Positions 32,010 through 37,936 of a stretch of 37,936 nt of DNA are shown in pieces. The translations under genes and the position numbers were made by a program. Every line of letters begins with the position of its first letter. Within the stretch, counting starts at the first letter, position 1. The stretch is from TMED14 sp041179465 (GTDB taxonomy: Bacteria; Bacteroidota; Bacteroidia; Flavobacteriales; Schleiferiaceae): NCBI GenBank assembly GCA_041179465.1, contig JBEGTJ010000021.1:1-37936 (forward strand), read 5' to 3'. The notes beneath the pieces are model-generated. The model was not told the DNA's origin. It ran no database searches and saw only the letters and a program-made list of their open reading frames with translations.

Positions 32010-32684
32010 TCAGTTCGCCACGACCCCGTCGCGCAAACGAATGATGCGCTTGGCTCGCTGCGCAATGTCTTCTTCGTGGGTGACCACGACCAGCGTGTTC
32101 CCTAGGGCGTGGATCTCGTCAAACAAGCGCATGATTTCTTCGGACGTCGCCGTGTCGAGGTTGCCCGTGGGCTCGTCGGCCAAAATCAGCGAAGGCTTAT
32201 TGACCAACGCGCGGGCGATCGCCACCCGTTGACGCTGGCCGCCCGAGAGCTGGTTGGGACGGTGGTCCATTCGGTCGCCGAGCCCGACCGACCGCAGCAC
32301 GTCGGCCGCCCGGTCCAGCCGCTCCTCTTTGCCTACTCCGGCGTACACCAGCGGAAGGGCCACGTTGTCCAGAGCCGTTTGCCGCGGAATCAGGTTAAAC
32401 GTTTGAAACACAAACCCGATTTCTTGGTTGCGGACTTCCGCAAGCTCGTTTTCTGCCATGCGGCTCACGTCGCGGCCCGCCAGCACGTAGGTTCCGCTGG
32501 TCGGCGTGTCCAGGCAGCCCAACAGGTTCATCAGTGTGGACTTGCCCGACCCCGAGGGTCCCATGAGGGCCACGTACTCGCCCCGCTGGATGTCGAGGTC
32601 GATCCCTTTGAGCACGTGCACCGTTTGCGCGCCGAGTTTGAAGTCGCGGGTGATTCCGCGCAGGTGAATAACAGCTTCAGTCAT
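32010..32684 (-). CDS. ABC transporter ATPase, MacB/LolD type, without a permease gene nearby
   Basis: A 224-residue ATPase with Walker A GPSGSGKST, Q-loop FVFQTFNLIPRQTALDNV, signature LSGGQRQRVAIARAL, Walker B LILADEPTGNLD and H-loop VVTHEED. It is the same subfamily as the ATPase at 18195-18881 but clearly a different paralogue. Its start overlaps the end of the TonB-dependent receptor gene by 8 nt, which suggests co-translation, yet no FtsX-type permease is encoded in this cluster. The partner permease must be elsewhere, or the link to the copper cluster is accidental. Confidence 0.92.
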   Translation of the reverse strand: MTEAVIHLRGITRDFKLGAQTVHVLKGIDLDIQRGEYVALMGPSGSGKSTLMNLLGCLDTPTSGTYVLAGRDVSRMAENELAEVRNQEIGFVFQTFNLIPRQTALDNVALPLVYAGVGKEERLDRAADVLRSVGLGDRMDHRPNQLSGGQRQRVAIARALVNKPSLILADEPTGNLDTATSEEIMRLFDEIHALGNTLVVVTHEEDIAQRAKRIIRLRDGVVAN

Positions 32685-34734
32685 GGGGTCCGGTTAGCGC
32701 AAGGTTGATGCCAAGGTAGAGCATTCGGCCAAAAATGGGCCCCCAAACGCGCGTGGCGTCAAAGCCGGCCAAGAAGGCATATTCGTCGGCACTCCGAAAG
32801 CGGTGGTTGTCCAGGTGGTCAACCACTCCGGCAATGGGTTCCGCTTGGCGCACATTCAGCGCGTTTTCGACCCCCAGGTAGGCATCGCCCCATGCCGTTT
32901 CGCGGCGGATTTGGGCGTGGAGCACGGCAAATGCGGGGCTGGTTTCGCGTACAGCACCACCAGGGCCTGGAGGCAAAGGCATTCCCGCGTAGTGCTGCCA
33001 GGTGGCGTTAGCGAACCATTTTTGGCGGAACTGGTACTCCGCGTGCAGCATGACGCGCTGGGGGGCCACGTAGGGAACGGCGTCGCGCAGGCCAAAAAAT
33101 TCGGCCGTCACCGACTGAAGGCGGTAGGCAGCCCGGGCTTTCCAGCTTTTCGAAAACTGATGTTCCCATTGAAGGCTAGCGCTCCGCGCGCGGAGGCTGC
33201 TGGAGTAGAGGTAGACTTCCTCGGGCGATTGGTAGAAGTCAAGTACCATGGCTCGGTCGAGTACCGACGCCTGAAGGTCGAGGACCACGCTTCCGGGGTA
33301 GTAGTTCGCCACATAGGTCCAAACGCCCGAGGCGCTCGCCGTCCAACCCGATTCGACGTTGCTGGGCGTTCCCCAAGGGTTGACGGTGTGGTTGATACTT
33401 CGAGCGCTCGCAAAGCGCCCCAGCGATTCCACTGCGGGCATGGCCATGCGGTAGCCGCGGCCCAATCCGCTTCGGAACGTCAAGCGCGCACTCGGGGCGT
33501 AGCGCAGGTGCAGGCGCGGGCTGAACTGCCATCCCGCAACCGAGTGGCGGTCGATGCGGGCGCCGAGCACGGCAGTAACCTTGGGCGACGGATCCAGGGT
33601 CCATTCGCTGAAGGCGCCCGGAGCCGACTCGACCCACGCGTCGTCGTGGGCGATTCCCGGGTGGTGCCAGTCCATGACGTAGCGGTCCAGCGACCAGCTT
33701 AGTCCCGAGGTTTGGGACCACCACGAACCCCCGTCGCGCACCAAGACTTGAGCGAGTCCGCCCTGCTGGGCGCCGTGCAGGAACTGCTTGGACCCCAACG
33801 GAACCGGACCCAAGCGCGCGTCGATGCCTTGGCGGTAGCCGTGAAAAATGATGCCGACGCTCATGTCGGGGTCGTCGGGGTTTACCCAGCCCGTTTTGGA
33901 CGTAAAGGCAAGGCGCTGCTGGGCGACCGAAGAAGTCCAGGGCACTGCGGGAGCCGTAGTGCCCAGTTGACCACCTTCGCGCACGTCCTTGAGCGCGTGC
34001 AGGGTAAACAGGCCTTCCCACCCGTTTTGGCCCCAGTAGCGGGCGCGGAGCATTCCGTTCAGTTGGCCCCCGAGCGGGTTGTCGGCAAAGCCGTCCATGT
34101 TCATGTCGCGAAACCATCGGGTTTGGTTGGCGTGCAGCAGGGTGCCAACCGACCACTTCGCATTGAGGCGCTCGGCGTAGGTGGCGTTCAGTTCCATGCG
34201 CCCCGAGTTCGCGAGGTAGGCATTGGCGTGCGCCAAACGGGGTTTTTCGACCGACAGGCCCTCGTCGGGCTTGAGCAGCTCCACGTTGACCTGCCCCGTC
34301 ATGCTTTCAAATCCGTTGGTTACGGCTCCAATGCCCTTGGTGAGCTGAATGCCCTCCACCCAACTTCCCGGAATGAACTGCAGGCCGCTGTTGGCCAGCA
34401 CGCCGCGCACGAGCGGCGTCATTTCGGTTTGAATTTGGGCGTACTTGCCGTCGAGGCCCAGCAGCTGAATCTGGCGGGTTCCCGTGACCGCGTCGGTGAA
34501 GGCCGCGTCTATGGAGGGATTGGTTTCGAAACTTTCCGACAGGTTGCAGCAGGCGGCTTTTTTGAGTTCGCCACGGCCGATGGACGTGGTCAGGGTGGTG
34601 GAGCGAGCTTGCACCACCGCGTCGGGCGCTTCGGCCCGAACCACGACCTCGTCAATTTGCGTGGTGGTATCGCGCACCTGGGCCTGAACGGCGCCAGCGG
34701 CCAGTAGCCACAGACCTAAAGCACTAATGCGCAT
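32677..34734 (-). CDS. TonB-dependent outer-membrane receptor of a probable copper/metal locus
   Basis: From the ATG at 34734 the product is 685 residues with signal MRISALGLWLLAAGAVQAQ. The plug has TTTQIDEVVVRAE, then KKAACCNLSESFETNPSIDA with adjacent Cys62-Cys63, and TGTRQIQLLGLDGKYAQIQT; the barrel ends in a terminal strand closing with GINLALTG. SusC features are absent: it is smaller and lacks the SusC N-terminal domain. The plug Cys pair is unusual. The gene starts 11 nt inside the HMA gene and overlaps the ABC ATPase gene downstream, so it belongs to the MbnP-MbnH-HMA transcript. A metal or metal-chelate substrate is inferred from context. The longer frame from 34782 is rejected because it would place 16 polar residues before the signal peptide. 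Confidence 0.9.
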   Translation of the reverse strand: MRISALGLWLLAAGAVQAQVRDTTTQIDEVVVRAEAPDAVVQARSTTLTTSIGRGELKKAACCNLSESFETNPSIDAAFTDAVTGTRQIQLLGLDGKYAQIQTEMTPLVRGVLANSGLQFIPGSWVEGIQLTKGIGAVTNGFESMTGQVNVELLKPDEGLSVEKPRLAHANAYLANSGRMELNATYAERLNAKWSVGTLLHANQTRWFRDMNMDGFADNPLGGQLNGMLRARYWGQNGWEGLFTLHALKDVREGGQLGTTAPAVPWTSSVAQQRLAFTSKTGWVNPDDPDMSVGIIFHGYRQGIDARLGPVPLGSKQFLHGAQQGGLAQVLVRDGGSWWSQTSGLSWSLDRYVMDWHHPGIAHDDAWVESAPGAFSEWTLDPSPKVTAVLGARIDRHSVAGWQFSPRLHLRYAPSARLTFRSGLGRGYRMAMPAVESLGRFASARSINHTVNPWGTPSNVESGWTASASGVWTYVANYYPGSVVLDLQASVLDRAMVLDFYQSPEEVYLYSSSLRARSASLQWEHQFSKSWKARAAYRLQSVTAEFFGLRDAVPYVAPQRVMLHAEYQFRQKWFANATWQHYAGMPLPPGPGGAVRETSPAFAVLHAQIRRETAWGDAYLGVENALNVRQAEPIAGVVDHLDNHRFRSADEYAFLAGFDATRVWGPIFGRMLYLGINLALTGPHD

Positions 34735-35056
34735 TGAGTTCGCGGTACTTGCAGCAGGCGTGGACTTTGGCGTAGGCTTCATTGTTCGCCTTGACCTTTT
34801 GGGTGTCGTGGCCCGCTGCGGCTACGATTTCGTGAAGCTTTTGTTCGCTCAACTTCTTGGGGTTGAACGCCACCTTGACCATGTGGGTTTCGCGGGACCA
34901 ATCCGCAAACTTCACCCCCGGGGTGCTGAGCAAAGCGGACTCAATGCGCTTTTCGCACATTCCGCACACGCCGTCGACCCAATACGAGACTTCGGCGGTT
35001 TGCGCAAGCGCGGAACCAGAGACCAGCAACCAGATACCAACAAGTAGCTTTTTCAT
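34724..35056 (-). CDS. Secreted heavy-metal-associated (HMA) domain protein with C-terminal Cys-Cys
   Basis: A 110-residue protein: signal MKKLLVGIWLLVSGSALAQ, then an HMA/CopZ-like fold with the metal-binding loop GVCGMCEKRIESAL (Cys31, Cys34), the core beta strands MVKVAFNPKK, and a short tail KVHACCKYREL with Cys101-Cys102. Most HMA chaperones are cytoplasmic; this one is exported, so it should bind copper or another soft metal in the periplasm. It starts 1 nt after the MbnH-like gene and overlaps the receptor gene. A start at 35095 is rejected because it lies inside the upstream gene and precedes the signal peptide. Confidence 0.88.
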   Translation of the reverse strand: MKKLLVGIWLLVSGSALAQTAEVSYWVDGVCGMCEKRIESALLSTPGVKFADWSRETHMVKVAFNPKKLSEQKLHEIVAAAGHDTQKVKANNEAYAKVHACCKYRELNAH

Positions 35057-35057
35057 C

Positions 35058-36116
35058 TTAATTAAACGGATTTTGGAAGAGCGTGTCGCTCTCAATGGAC
35101 GTGTCAGTTAGCGTGTTCAGGAAGGCGACGAGGGCCATGCGCTCCTGAAGATTCAGCCCGAGTCCGCCGGCGCGAACGATGTCGCCCATCGACGGGTCAA
35201 TGTTGGGCGAATTGGCGTGCGTTCCGCTGTTGTAAAACTCGACCACCTGCATCAAGGTTTGGAACCGGCCGTCGTGCATGTAGGGCGCGGTGTAGGCAAT
35301 GTTTCGAAGCGACGGAACCTTGAATTTTCCCACGTCGTTGGCGTTGCCCGTGACGCCGCCCAGGCCCGGGTCGGTGGGCACTTCATCAAGCCCGTTGTTC
35401 ATGAATTTGTGGTTGGTGAACAGGGTTCCGCCGTGGCAGTGAAAGCAGTCGGCCCCGCGGGTCGGCGCGTTGGGATTGGCTTCGCCGTTGAACAGCTGCA
35501 TTCCCAGCTGTTCTTCGGCAGACAAGCTTTCGAGGCCCCGCACGAAGCGGTCAAACTTGCTCGATCCGCTCATGATGGTGAGCATAAACTGCTCCATGGC
35601 GAGACCAACTTCTTCGGCGGTGATGTTCCGCACCCCAAAGGCCTTCCAAAAAAGGTCGCGGTAGACGGGGTTGGCGTTCAGTGAAGCAAGCACGGCCTCG
35701 ACACGGTGGTCCATTTCAATCGGATTTTCGATCGGCTCGAGGGATTGCTGGCGCAGGGTGGGCGTCCGCCCGTCCCAGAAAAAGGCGGTGTGGTAGGCCA
35801 AGTTGTGCAGCGGCATGCTGTTGCGGTCGCCCACGGCTCCGGTAATGCCCACAGAGTACTTCAGTCCGTGGTCGGTCATGCCAAAGCCCGTGTTGTGGCA
35901 GCTCGCGCAGCTTTGCGTGGAGTCGCGCGAGAGCACAGGGTCGTAAAACAGCCGTCGCCCAAGGAGCACTCCCTCGACGGTGAGCGGGTTGTCCTCGGGA
36001 ATCGGCGGCGGAGGAAACCCTTGAGGTACCGCCAACGCAAAGGGTGTGGTGGGCGGAGCGTCTTCGCCGCAACTTACCGCCACTGCGGCCAAGGCTAAGA
36101 CGATCAGAATTCTCAT
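35058..36116 (-). CDS. mbnH: Dihaem cytochrome c peroxidase-like lipoprotein, MbnH type
   Basis: From the ATG at 36116 (overlapping the MbnP stop codon as ATGA) the product is 352 residues. Lipoprotein signal MRILIVLALAAVAVSC with Cys16. Two haem c sites: CASCH (70-74) and CFHCH (224-228), with conserved surroundings such as LHNLAYHTAFFWDGRTPTLR, VPSLRNIAYTAPYMHDGRFQ. This is the bacterial CcP/MauG superfamily. Pairing with an MbnP gene points to MbnH, a dihaem enzyme known to oxidise a tryptophan of MbnP to kynurenine, creating a copper-binding site. A plain hydrogen peroxide-reducing peroxidase is the alternative; gene pairing favours MbnH. Confidence 0.87.
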   Translation of the reverse strand: MRILIVLALAAVAVSCGEDAPPTTPFALAVPQGFPPPPIPEDNPLTVEGVLLGRRLFYDPVLSRDSTQSCASCHNTGFGMTDHGLKYSVGITGAVGDRNSMPLHNLAYHTAFFWDGRTPTLRQQSLEPIENPIEMDHRVEAVLASLNANPVYRDLFWKAFGVRNITAEEVGLAMEQFMLTIMSGSSKFDRFVRGLESLSAEEQLGMQLFNGEANPNAPTRGADCFHCHGGTLFTNHKFMNNGLDEVPTDPGLGGVTGNANDVGKFKVPSLRNIAYTAPYMHDGRFQTLMQVVEFYNSGTHANSPNIDPSMGDIVRAGGLGLNLQERMALVAFLNTLTDTSIESDTLFQNPFN

Positions 36117-36868
36117 TTTTTGTTTTCTAATGCGACCCAACTGAACGATTGGCGCACGTTTTCTGAAATTCGGTGGGCTACTCCGCCATCAAACGTGCTG
36201 TGCGAGAAGGCGCCGTCTTCAGAAGGGCGGATTTCGTGGGTCCCGTAAAACAGGCGGTCGGCGTTCCAGTTGAGCACGAGCCGGCGCGAACCGTCGAGGT
36301 GAAGATCCCCCTCGACGCGCACAGGCATTTGGTTTTCGAGCAAGGCAATGTGGTACAGCCAGGGTTCGCGGGCGCCCAATTTTTGGTAAAAGCCCTCAAG
36401 GGCCATAAAGACGTATCCGCCTTGCCAGCCCCAGTGCAGGTTGTTTACGGTGGGGTTGAGCGGGTGACCCACCTTCCAAACCGAGGGATCGCCAAAGTTG
36501 ACGGCCGAATCCAGCCCCACTTGGAACGTGATTCCGAGGTAGTGGCCTTTGGGAATGTTGTCGGGAATTTGCACCGTCCAAGGCTTGCCTTTCGAAAAAA
36601 AGGCATAAATGGGGTCGCCGGCCTCGTCCACCAACGGCATCAGGCTCCCGTCTTCGTTAATTAGTGCAAATTCGCTCAGGAGCATGTCGCTGCGCTCCCA
36701 CTGAAAGGTGTCGCCCGTTTCGGGCTGTACCAAGGCCATGCTTTGGTAGGCGAGGTCTTGGCCGGCCCATTGGGGTTGCACGCTGATTTCGAGCGGAACT
36801 TCGGTGCCTTCGGGCGTGCAGGCCATTGCAAATGCGAGCAGGCTAAAAAAAAGAGGGTTGTAGCGCAT
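36113..36868 (-). CDS. mbnP: MbnP-family copper-binding lipoprotein
   Basis: A 251-residue protein with lipoprotein signal MRYNPLFFSLLAFAMAC (Cys17). The body is beta-rich and carries the family hallmark GHPLNPTVNNLHWGWQGGYV (134-153 or so), including His145, Trp146 and Trp148; upstream are segments resembling the MbnP domain (SEFALINEDG, IPKGHYLGITFQVGLDSAVN). In characterised MbnP, a Trp converted to kynurenine by MbnH helps bind copper; which Trp serves here needs an alignment. It is the first gene of the leftward cluster, divergent from a SCO copper chaperone, with a -7 element 5 nt before its ATG. Confidence 0.82.
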   Translation of the reverse strand: MRYNPLFFSLLAFAMACTPEGTEVPLEISVQPQWAGQDLAYQSMALVQPETGDTFQWERSDMLLSEFALINEDGSLMPLVDEAGDPIYAFFSKGKPWTVQIPDNIPKGHYLGITFQVGLDSAVNFGDPSVWKVGHPLNPTVNNLHWGWQGGYVFMALEGFYQKLGAREPWLYHIALLENQMPVRVEGDLHLDGSRRLVLNWNADRLFYGTHEIRPSEDGAFSHSTFDGGVAHRISENVRQSFSWVALENKK

Positions 36869-36873
36869 CGCGG

Positions 36874-36881
36874 TAAAGTTA
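36874..36881 (-). promoter_or_regulatory. -7 element of the mbnP operon, predicted leaderless
   Basis: TAACTTTA on the minus strand (one mismatch) ends 5 nt before the mbnP ATG. It shares two bases with the candidate -7 element of the SCO gene (TAAGGTTG, 36880-36887, plus strand), so the two promoters overlap back to back in a 33-nt gap. Confidence 0.45.
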
Positions 36882-36901
36882 AGGTTGCCGAACTTCGTGC
36901 C

Positions 36902-37594
36902 ATGACCGTGCCAAAAAAACCAAGGGGCTTATCGAAATCCGAATACCTAAAAATAGGCATTTTATTGGGGATTTTTGTGATTGGGGTTACGGTCGCCTAC
37001 CGCATCCAGCGCCCGGAGCGCCAGCTTCCCATCCTCAACCCCTCGGACCTGAATCCGGCCCTGGTTGCCGACAGCCTTGAGGGCCAAGGAATGGACCACC
37101 GCGTGGCCGATTTTGACCTGGTGGACCAGGCGGGAACGCGCCGCACGGCCCGCGATGTCGAGGGCAAGGTCCGCGTCGTGAGCTACTTTTTTACCACCTG
37201 CCCCAGCATCTGCGTGGACATGGCCGCCGGATTGCGGCGGGTTCAAGATGCCTACCAAGGCGACGACCGGCTGCGAATCCTGTCGCACACCGCCATGCCT
37301 GAGTACGATTCCGTGCCCGTTTTGGCCGACTACGCCGAACGCAACGGCTGCGACCCCGCCCAATGGTGGCTGCTGACCGGTTCGCCTTCTGAGCTCAACC
37401 GGCTCGCCCGCACGAGCTATTTTGCCGTGCTCGAAGAGGGGCAGGGCTGGGACGAGCACTCCTTCATCCACACCGAGAACTTGGTGCTGGTGGACGCCCA
37501 GGGGCGCTTGCGGGGCTATTACGACGGCACCGATCCGCAGGCGGTGGACCAGCTCATCAAAGACCTTCCCTTACTGCTTCGCGATGCCCGCTAA
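36902..37594 (+). CDS. SCO1/SenC/PrrC-family copper chaperone
   Basis: From the ATG at 36902 the product is 230 residues: a membrane anchor at about 17-33 (KIGILLGIFVIGVTVAY) and a periplasmic thioredoxin fold. The copper ligands are present: CPSIC (Cys100, Cys104) after VVSYFFTTC, and His190 in FIHTENLVLVD. SCO proteins deliver copper to the CuA site of cytochrome c oxidase or act as thiol reductants for it. The upstream frame to 36743 is rejected because it runs into the divergent mbnP gene. Overlap of 11 nt with the next gene suggests co-transcription. Sharing a 33-nt gap with the mbnP cluster supports common copper control. Confidence 0.92.
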   Translation: MTVPKKPRGLSKSEYLKIGILLGIFVIGVTVAYRIQRPERQLPILNPSDLNPALVADSLEGQGMDHRVADFDLVDQAGTRRTARDVEGKVRVVSYFFTTCPSICVDMAAGLRRVQDAYQGDDRLRILSHTAMPEYDSVPVLADYAERNGCDPAQWWLLTGSPSELNRLARTSYFAVLEEGQGWDEHSFIHTENLVLVDAQGRLRGYYDGTDPQAVDQLIKDLPLLLRDAR

Positions 37595-37936
37595 CCCGAG
37601 TCCTTTGCGCGTGGCGCTGCTTCAGTACGGCATCGCATGGTGCGATCCGGCGGCCAATATGGAGCGGATTCGCGAACGGCTTCCGGACCCGGGCAGCCTC
37701 GACGTGCTGCTGCTCCCCGAAGCCTTTGCGACGGGTTTTGCCACGGCCCAGGCCCGCGAGGTCGCGACGCATTCGGTGGCGGCGGTGGCCTTTCTCAAGG
37801 AACTGGCCGCGAATTTGGATTGCGCGGTGGGCGCCTCGGTGTTTGCCCCCCATGAATCGGGCAAGGTGGCCAATCGGTTTTACTGGGTTGAGCCCGACGG
37901 AACCACCACCACGGCCGACAAGCGCCACCTCTTTGC
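37584..37936 (+). CDS. Nitrilase-superfamily amidase (omega-amidase YafV-like), N-terminal fragment
   Basis: The reading frame starts at ATG 37584, 11 nt before the end of the SCO gene, and runs off the window after 117 codons. LRVALLQYGIAWCDPAANME begins a nitrilase-fold protein; LLLPEAFATGFA holds the catalytic Glu and DKRHLF the catalytic Lys at the window edge. The combination PEAFATGF plus DKRHLF is typical of the YafV/omega-amidase branch, which hydrolyses alpha-ketoglutaramate and similar amides. The catalytic Cys lies beyond the window. Confidence 0.88.
   Translation, partial: MPANPSPLRVALLQYGIAWCDPAANMERIRERLPDPGSLDVLLLPEAFATGFATAQAREVATHSVAAVAFLKELAANLDCAVGASVFAPHESGKVANRFYWVEPDGTTTTADKRHLF

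Noticed and set aside
32677..34734. TonB receptor as a second SusC
   Set aside because: It lacks the SusC N-terminal domain, is far shorter than SusC proteins and has no SusD partner; its neighbours are metal proteins.
30589..36868. Methanobactin-type biosynthetic cluster
   Set aside because: Although MbnP- and MbnH-like proteins are present, no MbnA precursor, MbnB or MbnC is visible in any frame of the window.

Overview
The window reads as chromosome from a GC-rich (about 60 % by eye), aerobic, probably aquatic member of the Bacteroidota, most likely of the Flavobacteriales type. The signs are a proteorhodopsin next to a probable retinal-forming oxygenase, a SusC/SusD pair, proteins with type A and type B type IX secretion (T9SS) sorting domains, and promoters of the Bacteroidota form (TAnnTTTG at -7, TTG/TTTG about 21 nt upstream). 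No rRNA, tRNA, CRISPR array, prophage or insertion sequence is visible.

Layout. 1-1010: 3' end of a probable Brp/Blh carotene oxygenase, convergent with a green-type proton-pumping proteorhodopsin. 1293-4080: trpS, then a compact Dxs-like enzyme on the other strand. 4230-10830: a leftward tetR-tolC-mfp-rnd efflux operon. 11015-18076: rightward housekeeping and surface genes (asnS, rpoN, a T9SS type B surface protein, uvrC). 18195-22627: a leftward five-gene operon (TetR, LolA-like protein, two FtsX-type permeases, ABC ATPase) in which every junction overlaps by 4 nt, with a palindromic operator on the promoter. 22764-23101: a bacilliredoxin gene broken by an internal frame-shifting deletion. 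23235-30587: a starch or malto-oligosaccharide locus (SusC, SusD, T9SS-sorted binding protein, GH13 amylase). 30589-36868: a leftward run containing an MbnP-like copper protein, an MbnH-like dihaem enzyme, a secreted HMA protein, a TonB-dependent receptor, an ABC ATPase and an ALDH3 aldehyde dehydrogenase. 36902-37936: divergent SCO1/SenC copper chaperone and the 5' end of a nitrilase/omega-amidase.

How the parts fit. Rhodopsin, Blh and Dxs all relate to isoprenoid and retinal phototrophy. The PUL imports and degrades alpha-glucan. The MbnP/MbnH/HMA/receptor cluster, with SCO on the other side of the same intergenic region, looks like a copper-handling system lacking any methanobactin synthesis gene; this is the most interesting block in the window.

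Two non-coding patterns run through the window. First, tandem arrays of degenerate 7-mers and 8-mers sit at the 3' ends of trpS, the RND gene and uvrC. Second, several genes have the -7 element only 4-5 nt before the start codon, predicting leaderless mRNAs. All functional calls come from motif recognition and gene context; no database search was run.
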